DNA of 64,000 nt from Hymenobacter ginkgonis (GCF_009755225.1 NZ_WQKZ01000002.1:1178001-1242000), one strand, 5' to 3'; positions 45,424 to 54,240 are shown, counted from the first letter of the stretch. Translations and numbers: made by a program. The notes: generated from the letters alone by a model not told the origin.

Positions 45424-46878
45424 ATGAAGTTTTTGTACGTTGCGCGGCGGGTTGGTATTGTATTTTTTCTGGTTATTAAAAATGCCGCTGCCCAACAGCC
45501 TGCCGCCCCGCCGCGCAACCAACCCGGGCGGCTCGAAGGCTTGTGGCAGGGCCTGCTACCTGCCTCGGACGGCGAGGCAGCCATTAGCTTCAGCCTAGTA
45601 ACGCTGACCGGGGGGCACTACTTCGCAGCGCTCGATGTGCCTGCGCAAAAGCTGGCCCGCGTGGCCACCGAAGTGAAAGAACCCGCGGGCACCGATTCGG
45701 TGCTGCTGCTGGTGCCTCAGTTGGGCGGGCGGCTGCTGGCCCGCCGCTCGGCCGATGGCGAGCAGTTGAGTGGCCTGTGGTGCCGGCCGGGGCAGCGCAC
45801 GCCGCTGGTATTGCGGCATTCGGCGTTGCCTTCTGCCACGGCCCCCATGGGCCGCCTGCCGCCGCCCTACCGCGAGGAAGACGTGGCGTTTCCGAATTTT
45901 ACGGCGCGGCTGCGGCTGGCGGGGACCCTCACGGTGCCGGCGGGGCCGGGGCCTTTTCCGGCGGTGGTACTGGTGTCGGACCTGGGCGAGCAGGACCGCG
46001 ACGGCCTACCCCCCACCAAGGGCGAACTCGACCCCATGACCAGCCTGCTGAGCTACCGCCTCTTGGGCTCACTGGCCGACTACCTCACGCGCCACGGCGT
46101 GGCCGTGTTGCGCTTCGACGACCGGGGGGTAGGGCATTCGGAGGGCAGCAATGCGGCGGCTACCCCCACCCACCGGGCCGGCGATGTGCAGGCGGCCCTC
46201 AACTTTATGCGCACCCGCCCCGAGGTAGACTTGCTGCGCCTGGGGCTGCTGGGCCACGGCGAGGGCGCCAACGTAGCGCTGCTGGTAGCCGAGCAGCCAG
46301 TGGCGCCAGCCTTTGTAGTGGGCCTGGGGGCTTATGGTCAACCCGGCTACGAAACCCTGCTGCTGCAGCAAGCCGCCTTGCTGCGGGCCCGCAAGGTGCC
46401 CCAGCCCCAGCTCGACCAGCGCCTGAGCCGCCAGCGCCTGCTCTACGATATTATCCGCTACCCCACCGACCTAAAGCAAACCCAAACCATGGCCGCCAAC
46501 CTGCTGCAGCAAACCGACCCTGGCCTAGCGCCGGGGGTGGCGCAAACCCAGGCCGCGGCGTTGCTCACACCGTGGCACCGCGCTTTTTTGTCCTTCGACC
46601 CCCTCGAAACCCTGAATATGGTGCACTGCCCGGTGTTGCTCATTACGGGGCAACTCGATGAGCAGGCGCCGCCCGCCCAGCACCTGGCGGTGCTCGAGCG
46701 CGAGCTGCGCAGCGCCGGCAACCACGCCGTAACCGTGCTGCGGCCGCGCGGCATCAACCACCTACTGCAGCCACCCCAGATAGAGTGGACGATGCTCAGC
46801 GGCGAGATGAAGCCCATCATTGCCCTACCCGTCGAAAACCTGCTGCGCCAGTGGCTGGTTGCTCAGCTCAAAATGTAG
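45424..46878 (+). CDS. Secreted alpha/beta hydrolase
   Basis: A 484-residue protein with a signal peptide (VARRVGIVFFLVIKNAAAQQ). Residues about 30-125 form a beta-rich N-terminal domain. The C-terminal hydrolase shows FPAVVLVSDLGEQDRDG, VAVLRFDDRGVGHSEG and GLLGHGEGANVALLVAEQ, where the nucleophile elbow is GHGEG: the usual Ser is Gly-flanked His-Gly-Glu, so the serine expected in GxSxG is not seen. This may be a divergent or inactive enzyme, as the annotation of similar family members with GHSEG would give Ser. The acid and His (GINHLLQPPQ) positions remain. It lies between the two carboxypeptidase-regulatory-like paralogues. Confidence 0.75.
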   Translation: MKFLYVARRVGIVFFLVIKNAAAQQPAAPPRNQPGRLEGLWQGLLPASDGEAAISFSLVTLTGGHYFAALDVPAQKLARVATEVKEPAGTDSVLLLVPQLGGRLLARRSADGEQLSGLWCRPGQRTPLVLRHSALPSATAPMGRLPPPYREEDVAFPNFTARLRLAGTLTVPAGPGPFPAVVLVSDLGEQDRDGLPPTKGELDPMTSLLSYRLLGSLADYLTRHGVAVLRFDDRGVGHSEGSNAAATPTHRAGDVQAALNFMRTRPEVDLLRLGLLGHGEGANVALLVAEQPVAPAFVVGLGAYGQPGYETLLLQQAALLRARKVPQPQLDQRLSRQRLLYDIIRYPTDLKQTQTMAANLLQQTDPGLAPGVAQTQAAALLTPWHRAFLSFDPLETLNMVHCPVLLITGQLDEQAPPAQHLAVLERELRSAGNHAVTVLRPRGINHLLQPPQIEWTMLSGEMKPIIALPVENLLRQWLVAQLKM

Positions 46879-46892
46879 GGGTAGGGCCACAG

Positions 46893-46931
46893 CAAAAAGG
46901 CGCCCTGGCTAGTTGCCAGCGCGCCTTTTTG
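46893..46931. terminator. Bidirectional terminator between the hydrolase and paralogue 2
   Basis: Hairpin with arms AAAAAGGCGC-CTGGC and complement ending in a T-run on each side, between two convergent genes. Confidence 0.8.
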
Positions 46932-46957
46932 AGAAGCTACTCAGGGCCCGGTTGGGC

Positions 46958-47878
46958 TTACTTTATCATGTCTACTTCGGCCTTAATCATGGCATTATAG
47001 TGCTGGCCTTCGCCGTTGGATAGCGTGAGCAAGTTCCAGCCTTTGCCAATGGAGAAGTTCCAGGTGCGGCTTTCTTTAAACTCGAAGGTAGGGCGCATAA
47101 TTTGGCCGTAGGGCGTGTAGTTATCATCCATAAAGTTGGTATTGAAGAACTTATCGCCGCTCACAATCCATTCCATCGCCACGAAGAAGCCCTCCTCGGG
47201 CGCCACCACGTTGTAGGGCGTCAGGTCCACGGTGTACCACTGGCCGCCTTTGGCTGCCGATACCACCACGTTGTCGGTCAGGATATCAGTATTAGGCGCA
47301 TTGTAGTTGCCATCGGCCTTGTAAAGGCGCACCCGAAACGGCTCGCGCGGAAAACCGTTTTCGCCGATGTAAAACGACACCGAGCGGATGTTGCCGAGGC
47401 GTTTGTTTTTATCATTCTTAACAAAAAATGCGCACTGGCTACCCGGCTGGCCTTGCAGCAGGCCCTCGCCGGGCTTGTTGGCGGTAGCCCCCAGGCCCAG
47501 GTTTTTTACTTTGCCGCCTTTTACTACCACGTTTTGCAGCGCTACAGCTCGGCGGGCCACTTCCAGCACCATTTTATCCATGGTTTGGCCTTTGCGCACC
47601 AAAATGGCCAAGTGCTCGTAGCCCAGCGCCATCACAATGAGCGAGTCCGTCTCATTCTTGGTGGGTGCCGGTAGTTGAAACACCCCGAACTCATTGCTGA
47701 GCGCGCCGGTTTGTTCATCTTTCAGGCTGAACGAAGTGAAAGGCAATGGCTCCTTCGTCGTTTTGTCGATAATACGGCCCGAAATCATGGGGACGGCCGC
47801 GGCTGGGGTCGTCTGAGCCTGCGCTACTTGTAGAGTGGCGCATGTAAATAATACAAAATAAAGTAGGCGTTTTAACAT
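46958..47878 (-). CDS. Secreted carboxypeptidase-regulatory-like domain protein (paralogue 2)
   Basis: A 306-residue protein with signal peptide (LLYFVLFTCATLQVAQAQ) and CarboxypepD_reg-like domain (MISGRIIDKTTKEPLPFTSFSLKDEQTGALSNEFGVFQLPAP). The second half (IRSVSFYIGENGFPREPFRVRLYKADGNYNAPNTDILTDNVVV, ends HYNAMIKAEVDMIK) is nearly the same as in the product of 44216-45112. A few residues differ at the linker. Whatever the role, this is a tandem-style duplication split by the hydrolase gene. Function is unknown. Confidence 0.8.
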   Translation of the reverse strand: MLKRLLYFVLFTCATLQVAQAQTTPAAAVPMISGRIIDKTTKEPLPFTSFSLKDEQTGALSNEFGVFQLPAPTKNETDSLIVMALGYEHLAILVRKGQTMDKMVLEVARRAVALQNVVVKGGKVKNLGLGATANKPGEGLLQGQPGSQCAFFVKNDKNKRLGNIRSVSFYIGENGFPREPFRVRLYKADGNYNAPNTDILTDNVVVSAAKGGQWYTVDLTPYNVVAPEEGFFVAMEWIVSGDKFFNTNFMDDNYTPYGQIMRPTFEFKESRTWNFSIGKGWNLLTLSNGEGQHYNAMIKAEVDMIK

Positions 47879-48074
47879 TTGTAAGTAGATTTAGAGCTTG
47901 CTAATGCAAAAATATGTGCTAGCTGTCAATAGCTAACTATCCCGTTCGTTTGAACGCTTGATAAGTAGACTACGGCAGCGGTTAACAACGGCTAGCGAGC
48001 CCGTTTGCTACCCCCATGCAACAGGCAAAAGCTGCCAGGCGCGGGCTTTTGCTGCAAGTGCTGCCCGCGGGTTG

Positions 48075-48099
48075 TATCTTTGTTTGAATTAAATCTAAA
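48075..48099 (+). promoter_or_regulatory. feoAB promoter -7 box and DtxR/IdeR-like iron box
   Basis: TATCTTTG (48075-48082) fits TAnnTTTG, placing the transcript start near 48089, 29 bp before feoA. Over the start site lies the imperfect palindrome TTTGAATTAAATCTAAA (48083-48099), which resembles DtxR/MntR-type operators of iron-regulated genes. Binding there when iron is high would block transcription. Confidence 0.5.
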
Positions 48100-48117
48100 T
48101 AGTATCCCCGGCTCATT

Positions 48118-48402
48118 TTGGCTATCTTCCGTCGCAAATCTGCCTCGGCTGCCCAGCAGCCACTAAGCGCCGGCCGGCGCACTGCCAACGACCTAAAAAT
48201 GGGTGAAACGGCTACCGTGTGCTGCCTCAAAGACCCCCAAATGGCCCTGAAGCTCCTCGAAATGGGCTGCATTCCGGGTACGCAGGTGCGCCTGACTGGC
48301 CGCGCGCCCCTCGGCGACCCCCTAATGCTGATGCTAGGCGATGAGGAATACACCTTGTCGCTGCGCGTGAGCGAAGCCCTTACCATTCAGCTTAAAGACT
48401 AA
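48118..48402 (+). CDS. feoA: Ferrous iron transport protein A
   Basis: A 94-residue SH3-like protein: LKMGETATVCCLKDPQMALKLLEMGCIPGTQVRLTGRAPLGDPLMLMLGDEEYTLSLRVSEALTIQL fits FeoA, a small cytoplasmic partner of FeoB. It starts with TTG (48118), 29 bp after the predicted transcript start. Eight bases separate its stop from the ATG of feoB, so the pair is cotranscribed. Confidence 0.9.
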   Translation: MAIFRRKSASAAQQPLSAGRRTANDLKMGETATVCCLKDPQMALKLLEMGCIPGTQVRLTGRAPLGDPLMLMLGDEEYTLSLRVSEALTIQLKD

Positions 48403-48410
48403 CCGACCCC

Positions 48411-50585
48411 ATGGCGGGAGCAACCCAGGAATTACGGCAAGCTCCGCCGCAACCCGGCACTACGGGCGCGGCGCCGGCACAGGAGCGCCTACCCCGCCTC
48501 GCGCTCATCGGCAACCCCAACTCGGGCAAAACGTCGCTTTTTAACCAGCTTACGGGACTCAACCAGAAGGTCGGCAACTTTCCGGGCGTCACGGTAGACC
48601 GCAAAACCGGCGTGGCACAGCTCGGTGGCGAGCGCCGGGCCGAGGTTATCGACCTACCCGGCACGTACTCGCTCTACCCCAAAAGCCTGGACGAGCAGGT
48701 CATTGCCGACCTGCTCTACAACCCTAGCTCGCCCGACTACCCCGACTTTGTGGTGGTGACGGTGGATGCTAGCAACCTGCGCCGCAGCCTGCTGCTTTTT
48801 TCGCAGCTCGCCGACCTGGGCCTGCCGGCCATTCTAGCCCTGAACATGACGGACGTGGCCGCCGAGCGCGGCATCACCATCGACCTGCCCACGCTGGAGC
48901 GCGAGCTCGGTGTACCCGTGGTGCCCATGAACGCCCGCAAGGGGGTAGGGATGGCTGCGCTGCGTATTGTGATGGCCGAGCGCTTGGCCGCGCCGCCGGC
49001 GTTGCGCTTTTGGCAGCCCGATGCTACCGTGCAGGCGCTGGTGAATGAGGTGCGGGCGCACTTTGGGCTGCACAACGATTACTTGGCGCTGCACTACGCG
49101 CACCAGTTTCAGCACCTGCACTTCCTCACGGAAACCGACCGCGAGTTTCTGGCCCGCCTCACCGAAAAATTTGCCTTCGATGCCACCGCCCGGCAGGCCG
49201 AGGAAACGGTGGGCCGCTACGCCCGCATCAACGAGCTGCTGCTCGACACCGTGACCGTGACGCGCACCGAGCGCCGCGAGCCCGCTTCCAACCGCATTGA
49301 TAAGGTACTGACGCACCGCGTATTCGGCTACCTCATTTTTCTGAGTGTGCTGTTCTTGCTTTTTCAGGCCATTTTCGCCTGGGCGCAGTACCCGATGGAC
49401 TTGATTGACCGGGGCATTTCGGCGCTAAGCGCGGTGATTCAGGCCAATTTTCACGGGCCGTTGGTGCGCTTGCTCACCGAGGGCGTGATTGCCGGGCTGG
49501 GTGGCGTGCTGATTTTTATTCCGCAGATTGCCCTGCTCTTTGCCTTCTTGGCGGTGCTGGAAGAAACCGGCTACATGGCCCGCGTTACCTTCCTCATGGA
49601 CAAGCTGATGCGGCCCTTTGGGCTGAGCGGCAAAAGTGTGGTGCCGCTCATTTCGGGGCTGGCCTGCGCCGTGCCGGCCATCATGGGGGCGCGCACCATT
49701 GAGAGCTGGAAAGACCGAATGCTGACCATTTTTGTGACGCCGTTGATGTCGTGCTCAGCGCGCATTCCGGTGTACACGGTGCTGGTAGCGCTGGTAGTGC
49801 CCGATGAGGCCTGGCTCGGCGTGTTCAACATGCGCGGGCTCGTGCTGATGGGCCTGTACCTACTAGGCTTGAGCTCGGCGCTTATTTCGGCCTTCATCCT
49901 GAAAAAAGTGTTGAAAGCCCGCGAGCGCAGCTACTTCATTATGGAGTTTCCGGTGTACCGCTGGCCGCGCTGGAAAAACGTGGGCCTGACCATCGTGGAA
50001 AAGGTGAAAGCCTTTATATTCCAGGCTGGTAAGGTGATTATTGCCATCTCGGTGCTGCTGTGGGTGCTGGCCAGCTATGGCCCCGGCAACCGCCAAGACC
50101 AAGCCGAGGCGCAGGTAAAACAAGCCGCCATTACCCAGCGCTGGCCGGGCTCCGAACTGGAGCGCCGGGTAGCGTCTGCCCGCCTCGAAACCTCCTATGC
50201 CGGCACGTTTGGGCACGTGATAGAGCCTGCCATCCGCCCGCTCGGCTTCGACTGGAAAATCGGCATTGCCCTGCTCACTTCCTTTGCGGCGCGCGAGGTG
50301 TTTGTGGGTACCATGAGCACCATCTACAGCGTGGGCCAGGACGCCGACTTGGGCACCGTGCAGCAAAAGCTAGCGGCCGAGAAGGACTTGCAGGGCCAGC
50401 CGTTTTTTACGCCGGTGCGGGCGCTGTCGCTGTTGGTATTCTACGTTTTTGCTATGCAGTGCATGAGCACGCTGGCCGTTACGTACCGCGAAACCAAAAG
50501 CTGGCGCTGGCCCCTGGGCCAACTCGTGTACATGACGGGCCTGGCTTACGCAGCCTCGCTGCTGGTGTGGCAGGTTTTTGCCTAA
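48411..50585 (+). CDS. feoB: Ferrous iron transporter B
   Basis: A 724-residue Fe(II) permease. The N-terminal G domain has G1 LIGNPNSGKTSLFNQLTG, G3 VIDLPGTYSLYP and G4 LALNMTD; the membrane part holds the two Gate motifs (LIFIPQIALLFAFLAVLEETGYMARV, PLMSCSARIPVYTVLVALVVP). The C-terminal end (LSLLVFYVFAMQCMSTLAVTYRETKSW) completes the family. It imports ferrous iron through the inner membrane. The N-terminus has an extra 25 residues before the G1 motif. Confidence 0.95.
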   Translation: MAGATQELRQAPPQPGTTGAAPAQERLPRLALIGNPNSGKTSLFNQLTGLNQKVGNFPGVTVDRKTGVAQLGGERRAEVIDLPGTYSLYPKSLDEQVIADLLYNPSSPDYPDFVVVTVDASNLRRSLLLFSQLADLGLPAILALNMTDVAAERGITIDLPTLERELGVPVVPMNARKGVGMAALRIVMAERLAAPPALRFWQPDATVQALVNEVRAHFGLHNDYLALHYAHQFQHLHFLTETDREFLARLTEKFAFDATARQAEETVGRYARINELLLDTVTVTRTERREPASNRIDKVLTHRVFGYLIFLSVLFLLFQAIFAWAQYPMDLIDRGISALSAVIQANFHGPLVRLLTEGVIAGLGGVLIFIPQIALLFAFLAVLEETGYMARVTFLMDKLMRPFGLSGKSVVPLISGLACAVPAIMGARTIESWKDRMLTIFVTPLMSCSARIPVYTVLVALVVPDEAWLGVFNMRGLVLMGLYLLGLSSALISAFILKKVLKARERSYFIMEFPVYRWPRWKNVGLTIVEKVKAFIFQAGKVIIAISVLLWVLASYGPGNRQDQAEAQVKQAAITQRWPGSELERRVASARLETSYAGTFGHVIEPAIRPLGFDWKIGIALLTSFAAREVFVGTMSTIYSVGQDADLGTVQQKLAAEKDLQGQPFFTPVRALSLLVFYVFAMQCMSTLAVTYRETKSWRWPLGQLVYMTGLAYAASLLVWQVFA

Positions 50586-50659
50586 ATGATTGGCAATTAA
50601 AAGGTAAGCGTCAAATTTTCGCATAAGCGCGCTCCTCAGCCCTACCCCCTTCTAAACTA

Positions 50660-50715
50660 CCAACCCGCGCCAATCGAATCTGCGCAATCGGTATAATCTG
50701 CTTAATCTGCGATTA
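50660..50715 (+). repeat. AATCTGCG-type short repeats before the 158-residue gene
   Basis: Irregular units AATCGAATCTGCG, AATCGGTAT, AATCTGCTT and AATCTGCG run to the start codon of the next gene. They belong to the same AATCYGYG-like class seen at 26930-26961 and in the 49-bp inverted repeat. Confidence 0.5.
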
Positions 50716-51192
50716 ATGACGACCTACGAAACGCTCCTCCGCCTCGCCTTCCGCACCCCCGCCGACGTGGCCCACTACCTGACGCCCGCCACGCTGGGCG
50801 CCTACCCCGCCTTCGAGGCCGCAGGTGCGCGCGAGCAGCCTTTCCGCTTCGAGCAATGGCGCTTGGGCGTGGCCCTGAGTTTGCTGCGGATGCTCGGCGA
50901 CCTCGGCGACCATGCCGAAGCCCGCGCCGCCGCCGATGTGTTGCACCGCGCCCTTAATACCGCCGCGTCGCCGCAGGAAATTGACAAGCAGATTGGCAAA
51001 GAAAACAAGCTTTTCGAGCAGATTTATACCAACCTCTACGTCAACGATGAAGGGGAGGCGTTGCTCGACCTCTTTGCCCGCACCCTCGACGCTGACTCGC
51101 CCGATTTTCTAGCCCAGGTAGAGTTTGAGGCCGTGGACCTAGCCCGAGAAGTAGACTTTGACGCCCGCTACGGGGATGAAGACGAGGACTGA
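50716..51192 (+). CDS. Cytoplasmic helical protein of unknown function
   Basis: A 158-residue soluble protein, no recognised domain. The sequence (TYETLLRLAFRTPADVAHYLTPATLG, then FEQWRLGVALSLLRMLGDLGDHAEARAAADVLHRALN, and an acidic tail FDARYGDEDED) is mostly helical with no signal peptide. The first ~20 residues resemble a short helical motif seen in other Bacteroidota proteins of unknown role. It follows feoB in the same orientation, with a 130-bp gap containing repeats, so co-transcription is uncertain. Confidence 0.6.
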   Translation: MTTYETLLRLAFRTPADVAHYLTPATLGAYPAFEAAGAREQPFRFEQWRLGVALSLLRMLGDLGDHAEARAAADVLHRALNTAASPQEIDKQIGKENKLFEQIYTNLYVNDEGEALLDLFARTLDADSPDFLAQVEFEAVDLAREVDFDARYGDEDED

Positions 51193-51334
51193 GCCCGTGC
51201 CTGGGTACAGGGGGTAGGCCAACGTAATAACGAAAATCAGCCACCGTAGCTCTGCGCTATGGTCAGCCGGGGTGCGCTCATAGCGGCTTTGCCAAAGCAT
51301 GGCCGCCCGTGCAGTGGCCCCTAAGCAGCAAATA

Positions 51335-51382
51335 AAAAGCATCATTCCCGGCAGCTAGGCAGCTGCCAGGAATGATGCTTTT
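51335..51382. terminator. Bidirectional terminator between the helical protein and esterase genes
   Basis: Hairpin with arms AAAAGCATCATTCC-GGCAGCT and complement; T-run at each end. It lies between the convergent helical-protein and CE15-type genes. Confidence 0.8.
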
Positions 51383-51446
51383 GGCGTTAAAAACCACCAA
51401 CTGGTTGTAAAACTTCCCACTAGGATGGGAAATTTTTATTGGCAAG

Positions 51447-53906
51447 TTATTGAATAGCTACGCGTTGGGTGGTTACCACGTCGCCGTTGAAGCGAACCAC
51501 GTAAACGCCGGGCTTAAACTTGTCGCTGGGGATGGTGAGTGTAGTTTGCTTGCCTACGCTCACCCGCGACAGCACCCGGCCTACCACGTCAATCATTTCT
51601 ATGCTTTTTACATTCAGCAGGTTAGCTTCTAACTTAATGTTGATTTTGTCGGTGGCAGGGTTTGGATAAACTTCGATGCCATTGCTGGTCGCCGCACTAA
51701 CAGTAGCCGTGACGACACCGCAATTGTTGGCCGTAGAGCCTACGCCAGTAATTACAGCATTGGAGGTGGTAACCAGCATCTTATCCAACTTGGCGCTGCC
51801 CCCGGCATTGTAGCCAATGGTGAGAGTGTGCGCCCCGATGGGCAGCACGGCATCTCTCAGCTTTACCCAGCGCCAGCCATCGGCGCCCACTTCTTTTACG
51901 CTGGCGTCATCAATGTAGTAGGTGTTGGCCACCTGCCCCATATCAAACAGAAAAGTAGTGGAAGCCAGGGTCGCGGTGATAGTCCAGGAAACCTGCTGCC
52001 ACGCCGTGCCGATAGGTTGGTCGGCTTGGTACTGCGCGCCGGAGGGCCCGGTAGAAATTCGGATGGAGCCGCCTGCTGCCGCCGCTTTCACCCAGTATGA
52101 TATCACGTACTGCTTGCCGACGGTGGTCGCAAATGCGGCGCTCGACACTTGTACTTTCCACTGGCTGCCGGGCTGGGGGGTAGGGTTAACTACTTTCAGC
52201 GAGCCGCTGCCGGTATGGGCATCCGCCGCCACGGTATTGGCCGAAATGGTAGCGCCAGTCGAATTCAGGGTGGTCCAGCCCGTGAGCCCGTTTTCAAAGC
52301 CGGTATTGTTTAGAAGTTGGCTGCCAACGGCTTGATAAGCATTGTTGTCAATCTTCAGCCAGTAGCTAAAATCATCAGCCGTGGGTACGCTGAGCCGGGC
52401 CAGAAAATTATACGTGCCGGCACTGTCCGTGGTAAAGGGCATAACCAGGGCGGCTGCGGCATCGGCCGGGGCCGTAGTGGGGCTGCTGAGGCCGCTTTTT
52501 ACTTTCACATAGGTGCCGTTGGAGGCGTCGGCGTCCTTCAAGGTTTCCCAACCTGCCCCCACCGTGGCGCACTCGGCTTCTAGCCAGATTCTTTTGCCGA
52601 GCGGCTCGGGCGGCAACGGCGCCAAAACGGGGTTGCCCGTACCCCACCACTTGTACCAGCGTTGGTAATCTACTGCGGGGTAGGGGTTGGTGGTATAGTC
52701 GGTGCTGACGGTGGTATTGCCCAGCAAAAACTTGTCTACAAAAGCCTGCATCACGGGCACTTGGGCGGTGGGCACGGCGCAGTGGTTGTGGCCGCCGTCG
52801 ATGTAAAAGCCAAACCGGTCGCCCAAGCCAAACGTTTTGTACACCTCGTGCGTGGCCCGGGCCGAAACGTAGGCGGAAGGGTTGGCCAGCCACTCAAAAT
52901 CGGTGTTGCCCGTTACTAGTAGCGCGCGAGGCGCCACCATGGCCATCAGCTCGTGGTGGTCATGGGGCAGCTTTGGCACGTTGGTGGTAGCAAACTGCTT
53001 CATGTCGTCCTTAAACCAGTTATAGTCTGTGGCATCCAGCTTTTCTACTCCGCCCAGGGTTTCGGATACGCGCCAGGCGGGCGCGCCCCCACCCCCCGAT
53101 TCTTGGGCAATGGTTAGGGCGATGCGCTCGTCGAGGGCACCGGCAAAAAGGGCCATCTTGCCGGCGTAGGAGCAACCCGTAACGCCAATATGCTTCAGGT
53201 CGATGGGTAGGCTAGCCTGCACTAGCTCCAAGCCGTCGATGAGGCGGCTCACGCCCCACGACCAAGCCGCGTACTGCCCCGAGTTAGACAAGTCGTGGTC
53301 GGGGTAGAGCTGGTAGAAAGGGTCCGTCAGCTGCGGGTTGCCATAAGTCGTGACGTTGTTGTGGTTGTACTGGATGGTGGCCACGTTGCGGCCAGTGAAA
53401 ACCGCCGCCGGAACGCTGCCAGTGGGGCTGTTCATGCCAATCACGGCCGGAAATGGGCCCGCGCCCGTGGGCAGCACAACCTGCGAAGTCAGGGTGGCCG
53501 TCTTGCCGTTCACCGTTACGTTCACGGTGAGCGTGCCCGCCGTGCCCGTGCCGGCGGTATAGATGGCCGTAATGGTCTGGGGCTTAACGGGCTTGGTGCC
53601 TATCTCGTAATTTTCGATTTGGGCTTTGATTTCGTTGCGCCGGCATTCCCAATCGCTGAAATTGGTGGTGCGCCCCCGGCCATCGGCCCACAAAAAAGGG
53701 TCTGGCAACGGCTGAATGGCAGGCAGTTGAGCAAAAGTGGGCAGCGGCGGCGCGGCGCAGCTACCCCCCGTATTTTCGGCAGAGTACACAAGCGGGGTTT
53801 GCGCAAAGGAACGCAGGCTCAGCAAACTTAGGGCTGCGGTTGCGAGCGCCGTTTGGGCCTTCCAGGTAGAGGTTTTACCACAAAAAGAGAAAAAAAATGA
53901 ATTCAT
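51447..53906 (-). CDS. Secreted CE15-type glucuronoyl esterase with nested CBM and T9SS sorting domain
   Basis: An 819-residue secreted enzyme (signal peptide to about 35). Residues about 70-395 form the CE15 alpha/beta hydrolase: nucleophile Ser246 in GCSYAGK, acidic residue in QESGGGG (Glu269), His375 in GGHNHC. CE15 enzymes cut esters between lignin and glucuronoxylan. The Arg usual after the Ser (GCSR) is Tyr here. Residues about 437-529 and 674-714 are two halves of a CBM6/35-like domain (WLEAECATVG ... WVKLRDAVLPIGAHTLTIGYN), with a CBM4/9-like domain (530-673) inserted between them. The C-terminus (VYPNPATDKINI to TTQRVAIQ) is a T9SS sorting domain. It neighbours the SusC/SusD pair. 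Confidence 0.88.
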   Translation of the reverse strand: MNSFFFSFCGKTSTWKAQTALATAALSLLSLRSFAQTPLVYSAENTGGSCAAPPLPTFAQLPAIQPLPDPFLWADGRGRTTNFSDWECRRNEIKAQIENYEIGTKPVKPQTITAIYTAGTGTAGTLTVNVTVNGKTATLTSQVVLPTGAGPFPAVIGMNSPTGSVPAAVFTGRNVATIQYNHNNVTTYGNPQLTDPFYQLYPDHDLSNSGQYAAWSWGVSRLIDGLELVQASLPIDLKHIGVTGCSYAGKMALFAGALDERIALTIAQESGGGGAPAWRVSETLGGVEKLDATDYNWFKDDMKQFATTNVPKLPHDHHELMAMVAPRALLVTGNTDFEWLANPSAYVSARATHEVYKTFGLGDRFGFYIDGGHNHCAVPTAQVPVMQAFVDKFLLGNTTVSTDYTTNPYPAVDYQRWYKWWGTGNPVLAPLPPEPLGKRIWLEAECATVGAGWETLKDADASNGTYVKVKSGLSSPTTAPADAAAALVMPFTTDSAGTYNFLARLSVPTADDFSYWLKIDNNAYQAVGSQLLNNTGFENGLTGWTTLNSTGATISANTVAADAHTGSGSLKVVNPTPQPGSQWKVQVSSAAFATTVGKQYVISYWVKAAAAGGSIRISTGPSGAQYQADQPIGTAWQQVSWTITATLASTTFLFDMGQVANTYYIDDASVKEVGADGWRWVKLRDAVLPIGAHTLTIGYNAGGSAKLDKMLVTTSNAVITGVGSTANNCGVVTATVSAATSNGIEVYPNPATDKINIKLEANLLNVKSIEMIDVVGRVLSRVSVGKQTTLTIPSDKFKPGVYVVRFNGDVVTTQRVAIQ

Positions 53907-54198
53907 AATAAGTGCAAATTGGGTGGGTAGGTGTACTAAGAATTGCGCGTATTTCTCATAGGCAAAGCAGTAGTGGCGGACGGAAAATGGAGTTAAATAC
54001 TAAGTGTTTTATATAAACATGCTTTATGCAGCTAGGTAATAAGTAATCACCTTATGAGTAAAATAGAACTGTACCCAGGGGGCGGACAGGCAAAACCGCT
54101 GCCCTGGCGCCTACTTGGCCAGGCCTGAAAATAATTTTACTTGGAAGGTAGTAGCGATAAACAAGAAAAAAACACCCGTTTTCCGGAAGGCCAGGAAT

Positions 54199-54240
54199 GA
54201 AAATACCGCAATCGTTTATGCAAACGATTGCGGTATTTTC
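54199..54240. terminator. Hairpin upstream of the esterase gene
   Basis: Perfect 19-bp inverted repeat (arms GAAAATACCGCAATCGTTT and complement) with a 4-nt loop and T-runs, a good terminator on both strands. It would insulate the esterase gene from SusC/SusD transcription. Confidence 0.75.

Noticed and set aside
51139..51345. 68-residue minus-strand frame with hydrophobic residues
   Set aside because: Antisense to the 3' end of the 158-residue gene and lacks any family signature; hydrophobicity is expected by chance from the opposite strand.
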